From: Serilophus lunatus
Taxonomy: Eukaryota; Chordata; Aves; Passeriformes; Eurylaimidae
DNA length: 64,000 bases
Direction: 5' to 3'
Assembly: GCA_013399895.1 (NCBI GenBank)
Contig: VXBA01000883.1
Coordinates: 1,560,189-1,624,188, forward strand
The position numbers and the translations under genes are program-made. Shown here piece after piece: positions 36,601 through 51,600 of the stretch; position 1 is the stretch's first letter; the number at the start of each line of letters is the position of its first letter. The notes beneath the pieces were generated by a model. That model did not search any database and was not told the DNA's origin. It saw nothing but the letters and a program-made list of their open reading frames with translations.

Positions 36601-39600
36601 AGATTAAATTTTATTCCAAGAATTATTTTTTGGGATGACATGGTAGTTAAAAGCTGACAGTAGTGGAGAAAAGAACAACTGCAAATTCAGACAAGTGTTT
36701 AAATTTCACACTGGGAAATGTGTGATTTCTTTCCCTGATAACTTGTCTTCTGGTAAAAGCAGGTTATAACACCTTTTTACAGTATACGTGCAAATTTTCC
36801 ATGGTATAAAAATCCATACCACTTAGAAAATAGAAACTTTTGATTGTGATTCGGCTGAGTTTATTTTTGAGGCATAGCCTTTAAATTTAGTGGAAAACTA
36901 CTTTTTAATGAAATAGAAACTGTTCTTTTAAGACCTGCAAGGTTCCTGCATTCAGTTGTCTTGAAATAAATTCACTCTTCAGTTAATTTCTGGTTTTTCT
37001 TTTTTTTGCCTCCCTTTCCTCTTGTACTGTGGTGGTGTTTGTTTTAAGGTACACCATGCTTTGGAATTTCAGCATGCTTTCATTAGATCAGGTTTTTTGC
37101 AAGTTAATGAATTCATTGTCTTGCATATGCACTGAAGGCTGAATAACAGTCAATAACAAGCCTCTTGTCTTGCCATTGATAAGACCATTGAAAGGTGAAG
37201 ATGCTTTCCTGACTTTTGCTTGAATCTCAGCTGTTCTAACTTGTTCCATGTACAAAATCCTGCTTGCTCTCCTGTTTACGGGGAGATGTGTCTTGTTATG
37301 AGATTGGAGATATTTGTAATCACAAAACTGGGCTGCTCTCATGAATTTATTTGGTGATTTTTCTTAAGTATCCCCAATTTATTTTTAGAAACATTTCAGT
37401 ACTACTGGTTTTACAAACTTAGTGTTGTTGTGCTCAAGATAGCACTTCAAAATTTTTGTCCAGCACGATTTACGTGGTTTAGAGAAGTCTGTCAAGAACT
37501 TATTTTTATGATGTGGGTAATATTTTATTGTTTCTGAATAGCTAATTCTTAGAGCAGATTTTAAGGAATGTTAACCAAGAAGTACTTTTTGAAGGAATAG
37601 CAGCATAGTGAACACCAATGTACTTCTGAGGTGCTCACCTGTTAAATTTAAGTTACTGAAGTGACCATGAAAGACAGTAATAAATAGCAATTTTTTAAAC
37701 ACTTAGAGCAAGGAATGTGCTTGTTCAGAGAGTCTCCATTTGAAATAGTTTACAAGCAGTGAATGTTAAAGAAAATAAAGCTTTCTGAATGTTTTGTAGC
37801 AGAATGCAGTAATACAATATTAAAAGTTCTGTTTTAAATAAAATATTAGACAGTGTAAGTGCTGTAATTTTGTATAAAGAAATCAGGATTTTTTTAATAC
37901 CTTTTTTCCATAGGGTGGAGAGCGTCCAAAAATAAGTCTTCAAGTTTCTCTCTATCTTCTTTCTCAAGTAAGTATTTTAAGTATTTATTGTGTATCAGAG
38001 TAAGTTTTTTTATGATTTATTAATTACTGTATTTTTGTCATTTTGGCGAAGCCATTAAAGACAACTTGCAAAAGAAGATTTTAACCTTTCAATTTGTATT
38101 GAAGAAAACAAGTAAAATCCTTTTTCTTTTTATGAACAAACAAAACAGCTTCTTACTTGAGTTCATGTCATTCTTCTGAGGATCCCATAGCGCAAGCTTT
38201 TGAGCATTCTGTGACTATAAATGGCCACCACCTGACAAATGATGCATAAGTGAAGTCATTCAGCATCCTGGACAGAACTTGCTGAAATGGCAGATGAAAT
38301 TTAGGTAGATGCTTTATTGCATTTTGAGTCTGCCTAAGATGTAGAAAATTTCAGGTTTGAATTTTGCTCTTTGAAAACCCAAACCCCAAAAACCACCATT
38401 ACCAAAATCTCACTCTCTCACAATTTGAATTTCAGTGTGCCTGTAGTTTTACGTCTGTAGTTATGTACCTGTTGTTCTTTATTCTTACCAGTCCCACCTT
38501 CTTTTCTTTCTGCAACAAATGAAGAGTTTTACGTTGGACTTTTTTTATTGTAGAGAAAGTGATTTTTTTCTTCCTGCAGTCTGCAGTGCATCGATATGAG
38601 GCTCGTTTTCTTAAATTACATTCCCTGAAAATAATTTATACTTGTATTCATAGAATTTATTCTTATTTTCTTTTGAATTCAGGGTTTTTCAATAGTCTTT
38701 TTATTATGATCTGGCCCATAATTTCATCTTTTTTTCAGAGCTTTGCCAAAAGTGTGATTTTTTATTTTTTTTTTTTAGGATAATACAATTTGATGCTCCT
38801 TAATTTAAACCTATAAAGTTACGGTGATGTGCAATTATTTACCACAGATAAAAGTGGAATCAACAACTTCTTGTAACTAGAGAGATCTGCATCATAGGGG
38901 TCATATAACCTGACCTCTTTTAACCTCTTTGATTTCAGTGGAAGCATTGACTGGGTATCACTTCAAGATTTGTATCCGTGTTCTTCATTCTTTTTAAAAA
39001 GGAAAATGGAACTTGTTAAAGAATTGAGAACAAATTCTGTTTGTCAGAATGAGATGTGATATAGAAAACTAAGCTGCCGTTTCTGCAGCGGGCTGGGATG
39101 CATCTTTTCCCACCTTTTTTGACCTGAAGTCTGTCTTTGGTGGGCTGGGATCTGAAAAACTGTGCACTGAGGATCTGACAAACCTTGCTGTTTGTTCTGA
39201 CACCAGGGAGGCATTTTGAGCAGTACTCTACATTAGAGACAAGTGCTTGAGAGACTTCTGCCTGCAGATGGAAATCCACTGCTGGGACCTTTTATCCGCT
39301 GTTCACAAAGCGAACTTGTGATGTACTTGCACCAAGACAGGCCTGTGCAGAGTTGAGCAACACTTTTGGAGTTGGCAGAAGCCTGAGTGATTTGGAGGTT
39401 GTTCAAAGCACTTTGGAAGTGTGATTTGACTTTCTGAAGTTTTACATAGGTCACCATTGCATGCTACTAATCACTTCCCCTTGGAGGACTGGGATAGTTC
39501 TGACTTCAGTCAGAAAACCTGTGGACAGCATTTAACTAAACATTATCGAAACAATGATTAAATTTAATGACTTAGGAATGATCTGTGAATTTTGCAACTA

Positions 39601-42600
39601 GAACCTCTGTTTAGGGATCCAGCTTTGACGTTCCTGTGAAAAGAATAGTTGTAAGCTGACAGAAGGTTACTGTGACTGGACCTGATCTGGTCCTGTCCAG
39701 AAGGCAGTTGTTTGCTGGCCCACACTTGAAAGCCTTGGCTCAAAATAGAGTAGTTGGTGTAGACAGGCGACTGTCTTAGAGCACCAAAAGCACTTCTGGT
39801 TCTGGTTAAGAGCTTTAATGTTACAGGCACAGTAACAGTATGGCCCAGACTCCTGTGTTATGGAGCCACTTTGTCGTTAGACCTCAATTTGTTGCAATTT
39901 CAGAGCCAGAAAAGGTGCTGATCCAGTCCAACCTATTGCTTGGCATTTGTTCCTGAATCTCTGCACAGCCATTGTGTGCACAGCACAGAACTTACTGGAA
40001 CCTGGCCAGTCATTGGCATGGAAGGTCCTTGGATCTGTGCACCACAATCAGTTTGTGTCATTTCTACAAAAATTAAATTTCTGGAGCAGTTTTGAGTTCC
40101 TTGCTAGAATATCACTAAACTTACATCTCAAAACTGATAAGGAGAGAGAATTTACATGTCTCAAAAGGGGGGAAGAACATGAAGAATTATCAGAACTACA
40201 TAGCTTCAAAGGTAGAGAAAGGTGAGATACCTGGGGAGAGGATTATGCTCTCCTGTGTTTTAAAGTAGATTTAATGAACTAATAGTGTTACCAGTTGTAC
40301 TTAATATATAAACTAAAGATACAGTTAAAAAGGTCAGAGAAGTATGTTCAGCAAGTGATATTGTGGAACTGTATGTATTCTGTAAATATGTCTGATATTT
40401 CTTTCCACTCTTCTTTTAATAGGTTTTCCTAATTATACATTATGCTCCATTGGTGAACTCCTTGGCTGAGGTTATACTCAGTGGTGACCTCTCAGTGTTT
40501 TCTTCTAAGATTGAGCAAGATCTACAGAAAAATTCCGTAAGTGACCAACTGTCTTTCATTTTAACCTTTTAGAGACGAAGAAATACTTGAAAAACAAAGT
40601 CAGGTATTGGAAACTGGTAATCCAAGGTGTTTGTGTTTAGGAGAGAAGAGCAGCAATACTTGAGAAGACCAGCTTTTGTTGTTGGATCATTATTTTGATG
40701 GGACACTTCTATAATCCAATCTCCTGTGTTTGGTTTTTGTTATCTGGTCTTTGATGGTGAAACGGGAATGAATCACTGAGGCTTTCCTGTGAAACTATTT
40801 TGTTACACAACTTGTAGAATTGAGTCTTAGGAAAAATACCTGGCCTTTTGGTAAGTCCTTTGGATATAGAAGGATAGAAAGATTTTCCTCTGAGTATTCT
40901 AAGTGTTTTAGCAGTAAAATTGGTCATCTCTGAAGGTGCACATGGGAGAACAGAGGCCAGCCACAGAGAGATGGGAGTGCTGTCACTTTGTACCTTTTAC
41001 CTTCATGCTAAGTGCTAATGTTACTGGTTTTCTAAGTGTCATGTATATGATATCTTCCCTTTTGTCTTGGGTTTTACAGTTTGTGAAATGCTTGTTACTT
41101 TTTAAGGACCTGTTTGGGGGATGGTGATAAGAAGAGGGTATGACCTTTCAGAGGCCTCTGACTGAATTCTGTCTAAAAATTGAGCATGTCCCCCAGTGAC
41201 TGGTTAGCAGTTGCTGACCAAATATATTTAATTTATGACAGTCAGTAGATTGATTCTCATGCATGTTCTTTCTCAGCAGTGGCTTCAGCTCTGAGAGTTT
41301 CAAGGGGCAGATGCTTCAACTCTTGCATTATACAAGTCAACTTTTCCAAATTTCTTCCCTCTCTGCATTGGAAGCTGTGTGGGCTGATCTCAGCCACTAG
41401 CTTTTGGGTTCTGTTGGCCTTAATATTTAGAATCTAATCTATTTTAGACAAAAATGTAGTACAATGGTAGAGTTGACTGAGTGCTTTAAGCAATCCCACA
41501 TGTGTTGGGAAATGTCTGACCTTCTATTAGCTACACACTGAATGTTGTGTTACTTGTGCAGAAGCAGCTTTGTTACTAGGAAATTTGTGGCAAGAGGGTG
41601 GAGCACCAGTTGTTAGAGAAGTGAGATTTTCTTTTCCTCTCATAATTACTGTATGGAGTTGCAAAATACCTATAGCACGTGTTTGTGTGCTTGCACTAAT
41701 ATTAGAACTACTAGGGGTTTCCTATAAGCTCGTGTTCATATGTTCTCTTGTGTTTGTAATACTGTTTAGGTTGCTGCTGCTTACTAGATTTAAAGATGTG
41801 TCCTCACAGCAAGTAAACAGGGAGTTCTGTCAGACCTAAACAGGTAGTAAATAGGAGGGATATTGGCTTTTTGCAACAGACCCTTGGAGAAGCTGCTAGA
41901 GGTGGAGCTTTGTTCCAGGGAGTGCAGAGTAGGGGATGAGGGGAAAACCTTCCACGGGAGAAACTTTAATTTTTAGTCAATTCAACCATATTCAATGAAA
42001 CCATGAAGGGTAAAGCCTGTGCTGTCAGAAGGGCCACTGGTGGAGGTTGGTTTTGTGCAGAAAGAGTGGGGTGTCATCTTCAGAGGAGCTGTCAAGTGAG
42101 CTGCTCCCTCTGAATGTGTGTGAACAGCTGCTGCTGATACACAGCTGAGTGCAGTGAGCCAGCTCTACTTATGGAGGCAAAGTCAAGATGAGGCAGTTTC
42201 TTGTTGCTTTGTGATGAGACTTGATAGAGCAGAAAGTTGGTTTTTGAGCATTAAACCATTTCAGGAGCTATTCTTTGGACTGTAAGGTGTATCGGTATCA
42301 TTGCAAAGTTATTACTGTGGTATTTTCTGTTGCAAAGAAACTGCAAACTTCTACAGAATACTGGAAGCTATTATTTGTTTTGAGGTTGTTAGAGAAAAGT
42401 GGGAAGTTTTTTTAATTTACTTTTTGTCTGAGAGTAGAATTGTTTGTAAGTGAGGCTCAAATTTATGTTTACATCCTTTCTCTTCTAATTTCCCATAAGA
42501 AACCATTCTGATATCTCCTGAACTTGTAGTTTTGGGGATATCTGTGTGTTGTGGTGAGCTGCAGTTGTCTCTAAACCTTTGCTCTGTACCTGACACTGCT

Positions 42601-45600
42601 CATCTCTTGTAACTGAGATGTTTAAGCTGGAATGTAACTCTCAGTTTCTAAAACCTGAAGTAAGTAGAACGTCGTATCTAATTCATCTTCCTAGTAAGAT
42701 GAATTAAAGTGGAATGAGGTGTACAGGGTAAGGACTGAGATTACAAGAAGCAGTCACATGTCCACTTCCTAGGATATAAATGAGTGAAGAACACTTAATA
42801 AAAGCTGAGAAGGGTTGCAGTTGCTGTGTATAAATGCAGAATACTCTGAGTGATTTAGGGCAAAGAGCAGTGGTAGCTGTCAGGACAGGAACTAGTAGTG
42901 CTTTTTACTGAAATCAACTTATGGAAAAAATGACCAGCATCTGTAACTACTGATATCTTATGAATTGGCAGTAACATCCCCAGGGCATCTGCTGAACATC
43001 ATAGGACAGTAATGATTCCTGACCTCCATCTAGCAGGTTCTCCACCTCAAAGTGTAGCAAGTTAAGATATATTTTTATTTTTCCCCCTGCATTTCTGGGT
43101 TTAGGTGTCATCAGAAGAAATGCAAGCTCTTATCTCACAATAAAGTTGGAGCCTGTGTAGCCAGCAGAATGTTTTTACACTTGTCAGACATCACACTTCA
43201 GTTACCTTACTTCCTCTGAGGTCTGTTTTCCTGCATAATTCAGATGTGGGCCAGTTCTACCCCGTGCCTCTTTCTTCTTTAACCTACTTTCTCCTTCCCG
43301 TAAAAGGTGTTACTGGTACTGCCTTGTTTTACCAGCACAAGATAAACCATTATTGGAAATACAGATGAAACATATTTTCAAAGTATAAAATAGCAATACC
43401 TCAAGCTGCATAATCAATTTATATGATAAACCATAAACTATTTAAATTCATTTTAAGGCTGATTTCAGCATGCTTTAAATGCTAAATTTAATGCTTTTTC
43501 GTTGTTGTGTTTAGCAGAACAGAGGGTGTGTAGGGGTTTTCTTCAGCATTCTTTCTTTAGATGGAGCAGACCTTGACTCAGTGCTCATGAGCGCATCACT
43601 GTCTATAGGTCTCCTGTGTTACATTGCTCATGTGATTAACAGCATATTGGAAATGCAAGGATGTTAAGTGTGTGCCTTCTCCATAAAGAAAGCAGCTGCA
43701 AGATTCTAGGAAGCAACGCAGAAGTAAGAAGTGAATGCAGAAAGAGGAAAATGCATTATGCAACTTGCATGCTACTTTTCTGTTATTTCCCTAAAGAACA
43801 GGATTTAAGGTGTTCTTCCCTTTTCTTACCATTTTTTTCTGATCAAAAGCCACCAATAAAAGGTAACTTGGTCGTTTTATAACCTTCCTGTGTTACTGTT
43901 GGATCAGACTAAGAATTTACCAGAGAGGTTACTGGGGACAGAAATGTACTGAATTTTATGTTAAGGGTTTTTTGCTGTTGTAGAAGTTCCTCCTACTGTG
44001 TGATTTGTTTCAGTGCCAAGTGTAAGTTGACTTACTCAAGATTTCTGTAAAGCCTTTGCAAAACATCAGAAGACTCAACCATTTTGGCCACTTAACTTAT
44101 GGACAACTTCCTCCCTGACTTTTTCCCAATCTCTTGATTTTAATGTGTAGATGTTCCTTATTAAGTGAAGGGAGGGATTTTTCCAATTTCTTCCCTGAGG
44201 TCTCTTTGATGCACTGATCTCAATGCTTACTGTATTCAAGTCACCTAAGGCAAAGAGGGGAATCAGTTTGGTACTTACTTTACTTTTTTCTATTGCCCTG
44301 AAAGTTTCAACCCTTTAGCCAGTGCCAGCTAAAAGTGATTGAAGTGTCGAGGTCTGAAAGGTAATGGAATTTCTGTAGCAATCTTGCTTAGCATAAACCT
44401 GTGCTGGGCAGGATGCCCCCAAACCATGTGTTTCACCTCTCAGTAACAGAAAGTTGGCTGACCAGTGTTTATATTGTACTCTGGGAGTCCAGCTGGCAGG
44501 CCTGGAGAGTAACAAGGGAGCTCAAAGCAAAACAATTCAGGAACAAGCTGCAAAATTGTAGAAAACCAAGTTTTGTTAGTCCTTGTAGTTGCAGAACTTT
44601 GTCTACGGTCTTAGTCTCTTTCTATAAAGAATGCGTTGTTCTGTGTTAGGATGGCACAGACTCTTGGAAGGACTTAATTTCTTCTGGGAGAAATATGTCA
44701 TCTAAATTTATTTTCTTGTTCTCTAACTTAATGATCAGAAAAATGAGGTATTGATTGAATACTGTTTGCCATCTTGTCCAAAGCCAGTGGTAACTGTGGG
44801 TAAAACACAAGTAAATTAAGCCTAATAAATGAAACTTGTTTTCTTGACTCAGTAAGTTGATGTCTGGAGACCCAAAAAGGGTTGATGGCTGTGTCATTTG
44901 TTCCTAGTTGATACAAGGATTAGTTTGATGTTTAGGGAAGTGTAAGACTTAAAAAAAATACCTAAAAAGTGCTCATGGCATAGAGCAATTGGGTTTTTCC
45001 TGGCTACTGCCCAAGACCTTTAAAGGGTGTATTTCATATTAATGCACCGCTGTCACCACACACTTGGGATTTTTGTGCCTTCATCCTTTTCAGAAAAGGT
45101 GTGTTCATTTTATATGTGCTATCTGTCTCACCTGTTCAAAGAAGGGAAACTTGTGTTGATGAAATAGGTAGTTCTGTATCTATGGCATACTTTTAATGAT
45201 AAATCTTTGGGCTATGTTATTACTTCGGAGGTAATTGTGCTACTGATGGTTTGATACAACTTGCTCTTTTTTGTACTTTAAAATGGATTTGAGATTTGTA
45301 AGTAATATGCTAATTTGTGCACTAAAACTCATCTTTTATATCAACTGGTGTTTCTTTATCAATTAGAGTTACTTGCTGTAACTCAGTGTAAACTCTTCAA
45401 ATTTACAGGCAAAGTCAAGTATCAGATGTTTCATAAAACCAACAGAAACACTTGAGAGGTCTCTCGAAATTAACAAACAGAAGGGCAAGAAGAGGATGCA
45501 AAAAAGACCCAACTATAAAAATGTTGGTGAAGAGGATGAAGAGGAGAGAGGATCTGAAGATAACCAAGATGACCTTGATAAAAGTAAAGGTACAGAAGCA

Positions 45601-48600
45601 AGTTCAAAAGGCGTGAGAACAAGCACTGAAAATGAAGGTGAGTATTCCAGCAAATAAAAATGATGCTTACAATTCAGAAACTTGTATTTACTCTGTCGAC
45701 CTGGTTGTGATTTGTTACATGACTTGTTGTCTCCCTGCACTTGGTAAACATGAGATTATTACATTTGTTTAAGTCTTCAGCTGTCTTTGTTTCTGATGTT
45801 AAATCATTCTGTCAGATCGTGTGTTTGTGATGTGATTAAAAACAATGAAGGGGTTTTCATAACTTCCTGTAGGCCTCAATCCTTATCACAAATGCATTCC
45901 TGGCACATGGCTGTACCTGGGTGTGGGACATTTGAGAAATAGACTTGACAACTTTGTAGCTTCTGTGGCAAGGCAGATGCTGGAGCAACTTCACCTTTGC
46001 AAGATGGTCAGGAGTATTTTGTGCATATTTCAGTGATAAAATTTAACAGATGTGGTAGAAGTGACAGTATATGGTAGAAGATATTAAATAATTCAAAACT
46101 GAAAACATCTTTAACTCTTATATTTTTTAATAATGCATTTTCAGGATTTTTGATGTAATGCCTAAGAAGAATTGGTTTTGTAGGATGAGTGATCTTAAGA
46201 GTGCCTTGTAACTGTTTATTTTACTAGCTAGTAACTATTAGAAGGACAAGCATCAAAAAGTACCATTTACTGTGGACATAAACTTAGAAAAATGTGGCAG
46301 AATGGCATGCAACCAATGGCAGATAAGATTTGTATGCTTTGACAGTCCTGTCCAAACCTGGTTGAATTCAGATTTAGATAAACAGTCTGTGTGAGAAGGC
46401 TTTCCTTAAATGGTGCCAAGTAACTGATGGAGCCTTGTCTGCCGTGATTTGAAGAAAATACAAAATGATCTTCTGTTTAAACTGGTTCATTTAGTTGTCA
46501 TCTTTGTCCAAATTCCTAAGCAAAAGCTGGATTTGGTCCTAATAGTTCTACTGAATGTCAGTAGGTTTGAAACCCTGGGGCCCAGGGATCCTGTTTGCTG
46601 TGATTGTAGAGGGCTGTTTACATCCTTTATGGAAGTTGATGTCCCCCCGTGCCCCAATCTCACCAGCATTTTCAAAAAGAAATCTTTGTATCAGGAAGAG
46701 GTTCTGTGCTTTTTCATCCTGTGGTTTGTGGGGGAGGAAGCTTACTGTTGCTTGTTTATTTGCCAAAATTATATGTTTATTTTATTTATGTATTTTCTGT
46801 TCATGTTTACATTTCTCATAGCATCAAATTCCTTAAAAAATGCAGACAAAGTTCTCTCCTGGGAAGAAAACTTGCCTGCATCCATTCATTAACCTTTCTG
46901 AGATTATGTTTATACCTCTTTTATGGATGCATCAGTCACTTCTAATGCCAAACAGAAAATACAAAGGGTTGCAATAACTTTGTTAAAGATATCAAATTGT
47001 GATGCTGTGTTTTGGTTTGTTTCAGAAATAGAGATGGTAATCATGGAGAGGTGTAAGCTGTCAGAGCTGTCTATCTCTACTGTGACAGAACAGAATACAA
47101 CAGATGAAGAAAAGAGTGCAGCTGCTTCTGGGAGTGAGATAACAAACTGGAACAGGTATAAAGGAACTGTAATATTTTCTGCTGAATTGTTTCCTTACTG
47201 GCCCTCACCCTAACTCTTTCACTTCTCTTAAGGGATATTTCAAATTCATTAAAGTTACAGGGGTTCTTCTGCATCACATATAAGGGAATCAACAGAAAAG
47301 TGGGACGTAGCCTCTGCTGATCAGATTCACAAATGATCGTGTTCTTTTGCAAAGTTTGTGCTTTCCTTTACGGCAGTTGTGGTGCATTAAGTTGGTAAAG
47401 TTAAATTCCAGAATATTATCACAACAAAATCAGACTGTAAATGTTTGCATTCTGGAATTTTCTAAATCTCTAAATTAAGCCCAGAAGAAGCTTTCTTAAT
47501 TGTATTTATGGTCACATTTGTCAGTTTTCTATGCACCTATAGGAGAAAAAAGAAGGAAAATTCCTCAGTTCAGGTCCAAATTTGGTAGAGGTACAGTAGG
47601 TGCAGATAAACTCTTCTAACTTATGTACAATTTGCAGGGTCCATTAGTGTATCCTAGGGTTATTGAAAACTTCTACTGGAGATAGTTTTTAAGTGTTTCT
47701 GGGAGCAGAAATCACCCTGACTTCAGAATTTAAACTTGGATATATTAAATGCCCACGAGACACTTTTTCAGTAAGAATTTTGTGTTCCTGTTAATGGAAT
47801 GTTAAAGAAAAGAAACTGAATGTGCTGTATCTGACACAAAAGTAATTGCAAATGTATATGCTGGGGAAATGCACGTGTTTAATAGGATTTGAAATTTATT
47901 TTTAAACTTGGGAAACGCTGCCTGGTGTTCCCAGAATTTCGTTCTGTCTCCATTATAGCTTTGATGTAGCTTAGATTACATTCATTAATAAAGATAACAT
48001 TTAATTTTATTGTATAAGTGAAATTGAACCTTGAGTTGAACTGGCTTTAAAATACATTGTTCTTGATTATTGATAATTTGAGTAAAATAAGTGCCAAATG
48101 GCTTTTAGAAAGAAATTGGCAGTGACTACATTGAATACTAAAGTGACTGGGATGCTCAGGTCTCAGAAAGGGCAAAATACTTAGATATGAGCTGCCAATG
48201 CATTTGGCAAATGTCTGCAGTTCAGAACTCTCTTGATCTGCAGATATGATCTCACAGGATCCTGCATCTTTTCTGAAAATAAACAGCATCAAAGAATGTG
48301 GAGAACTAAATATTTTTGTGTAGGGCAGTTCTGGCCCTGGTTTTGTATGTTAGTTTTTGGAAATTTCAGTGGATAAACTACTATAGCCTGAGATCTTGTT
48401 TTATTTCATGTGCCAAATGCAGTATTAGAAACAGTAGTTACATTTCTCAAGAGATTTGCTCAAATGTGTGTGGTTTCTGTCCTGCACTGATCGGAATCAC
48501 TGAGTTTTGTGGATGAGGTGCCACGTGGTGGTGACCTCTATGCCATACTGGAACTGAAACCTCCATACCTGGAATAATCATTAGTAACTGTGGGGATGGT

Positions 48601-51600
48601 GAATCCTGGTGTGTTGCAGTACTCAACTGTGGACGTACTCCACAAGATGAAATAATTGGAAGAACACTTGTATGGCATTGATCTGCTTCTTCTATCAAGT
48701 CAGTAGTAAAAGGCTTAGTAAAGGAAGAAAATGGTGACAGAGTTAAGAACAACATTTGAAAATATTTACCATATAGCCTGTACTATTAAAAGTGGTTTTT
48801 AAAAATAATCTAATAGTTGTTGAAAAATAAATGGAAAACAGCACAGATGATAGTTAATCTGTAGCTATAAAACTCAAGTCAAGTTTTCAGTTTCCCTTAG
48901 CCCTTTTACTACTAACATAAAAGAGAAAGCTTAGGTATTTTAGATATAATTTTATTCTGGTGAGCTCACTACTGCAAAGTTCAGTATTAAAGACATGTTT
49001 TAAATTAACTTTCTTTTCTAATATGCTGCACAGCAAAACTTTTTTTTCCAGAATGTGAAATCTTTGTGCTGGGTTGTGACTTCTCTTGGTACTTTATTAC
49101 AGCTGAGCTTTTTCTGGGTCTATTGTATCTTTAGTCTACGTGAGAACTGTTGGTGAGTGTAATTCCTGGAAGTTGTTTCAGCCCCAGGTTATTGTGAGAG
49201 GTAATGCAGATAGATGCTGTGGAGAAGCATCTGGAATGAAAACAAGTTCTCTTGCTGCTGTATGAATTTTTTGAAGTTATGTAATTTCACAAATCTAATT
49301 AGTATGTGGGAGAAAACAAGGAATGCATTAGAAATTATAGAAATCATTTAATACCATGAAATACTGATTTTAAATGAACAACTACTGGTATTTCACCAGC
49401 TTTGACCTGCTAAAACATTGGCTTTAATAAAATTGTATTAAGTGTTATTTTTATAGCATAGGCCAGATTTTAGATGAGGTGCTGTCTGTTGTTGGTCTGA
49501 AAACAGACCTCATGTTATCTTGCATTTAAGTATTTTAGTATCTTGAACCTGGATATCTTTCTTCTTTGGCCCTTGAGGCTGAACTCCCTCTGTAGTGTGA
49601 AAAGCCCCCATTTGAGGGTGACATGAGGCTTGTTTAACACTTAAGAGACCTGAAGGTCTACTTGGTTTGTTTTCAACATTGCTATTTGTTTTCCCTTGAC
49701 TAGTTACATTCTTCTGAGATCTACAAGATGTAGGAAATCTGGGTTATGCACAGGGCAGTGTTGAACTTGGGCAGAGGGATCAGGACTGGGTGGCATTTCT
49801 GGTGATGCAGCTTCAGAAATGCTCAGACATGCTGCAGTGCCAGGAACTGTGCAGAGGAACAGTGTGTTCTGTTAATCTGGTCATGGCCTTGTTTCAGTAA
49901 AAGAGAACATGCTGGTGTGGAGCTGATGGGAAGTTCAAGTACATTGTTATGACTTGGTGGCTTCAGTGGGTCACACTGTGTGACCAGGATGGTGCCACAG
50001 GCCTGGGGGAGGTACTGAACTATCTTGTGTTCTGGTCTCTGGGAGCCCTCCTGACCCACAGCAGATCACAGCAGTGAGTGTGTAGTGGATGCTTCTTGTC
50101 TGCTAGCTCTGAAAACAGGAAAATGTATTTGTTTTTATGACTTAGATGTTATTTTAATGTATTTTATTTGAATGTAACTTGGGCAACAATTTTTCCCTTG
50201 TAAAAAATATTTTAAAAAGTAGGGAATTAACTCTTTTCTCTCAGGGTACTAGACTGTCATCTTCTGGTGACTGTGACAACTTCCCTAATACATTGTTTGT
50301 TTGTTTGTTTGTTTGTCTGGGCTAGCTGTGAAAATATATTCAGTTTTTACTTGTGCTCTGAACTGATGCAACCAATTGGATTCCAGCCAGCTTAAGACAA
50401 GAAGCCAAGTCGCCTTGCAGTCAGTGCTAATACCAGCTGAACCTCAGCCATATCTGATCTGTCCAAAGGGTTTCTGGATTACACTGACTTTTGTCAAGGT
50501 ACAGGTGGCACTGTCACCTGTGACATACCCTTCAGGGCACAGGTGAAGGGTGAACTTGGCACTCTGTGTAACTTCCTGCATGTGTGTCGTAGGTCACACA
50601 TACTTGAAGCCAGGGAAACAAAGCTTATCTGCAGTCCAAAGCTTTCTTTTTTCGTTCATATATTCCCTCCTTGTTGACTTTTCTTTCCTACGACAGTTGG
50701 ATGGTGAAGTTGATGATTTAGAACAACCTGGCTTCCTCCAAACCTCTGGTGAAAAATGCTTACTTGCAATAGTAAGTTCAGCTCTGGTACATGAGTTTTA
50801 AGGTGGTCTTTCTTTTATGCAACGAGAGCAGCTTCTTGAAGTTACTTCTGTGTACACTGCAAACAAGCTTTGTAACTTTACATACCTACTAAATGTGCCA
50901 CAAACAACCCAGTAAATAAAGAATCAGTTCTTGGGAAAGTGTGATGTAACAAATCCTGTTAAACATCAGAATTACTGTCTGAGTGCAGATACAGGACATG
51001 ACCATAATCTGAGTACTCTGTAACTACTTTTTTATGCCTGAAAATGTGCATTACTGTAAGTTTGCCTCTAACATTATCTACGTGTAGAATAAGATAGTCA
51101 CTCGTTTTGCTGTAGATACGGTTCTTTTCGTAACCATTTTAAAATTATTCCTTTCCACAGGCCTTTTCTTGATATGGTCTATAATGCACTGGACTGTCCT
51201 GAAGATGATTACTATGCCCTCTTTGTGCTCTGTCTTTTGTATGCAATGTCACACAACAAAGGTAGGTGCTGTTGACTGCAAGGCCAGGGTTGGAAGAAAC
51301 TATAAACCTCTATATCGTCATCTTATTTTATGAGGTTGTTTATTGCCATTCTTTAGAACAGAGCAGGGAGATCCCCAGCAATCCACAATTATGTATTGTT
51401 CTAAGAGGTCTTACAGTAACCAGTTTATTCTGAGAAATAACTTTGATATTTTAGAGGAATATGTTGAAGAAAGATGGGATTAATTTATTTATATAACAAG
51501 TGAGTGGGAATCTGATTTGCATGGGGGAGGGAACTCAATAAGAGGCTACAAGTTACAAAATAAACTTACCTTTTTTAAAACATATGAAGAGATCGCTTAC

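Noticed and set aside
39564..40225. Possible additional old repeat or ORFs in the intron 37968-40422
   Set aside because: Phrases such as 'gatccagtccaacc' hint at CR1 but the flanking order does not follow the element, so I did not call it.
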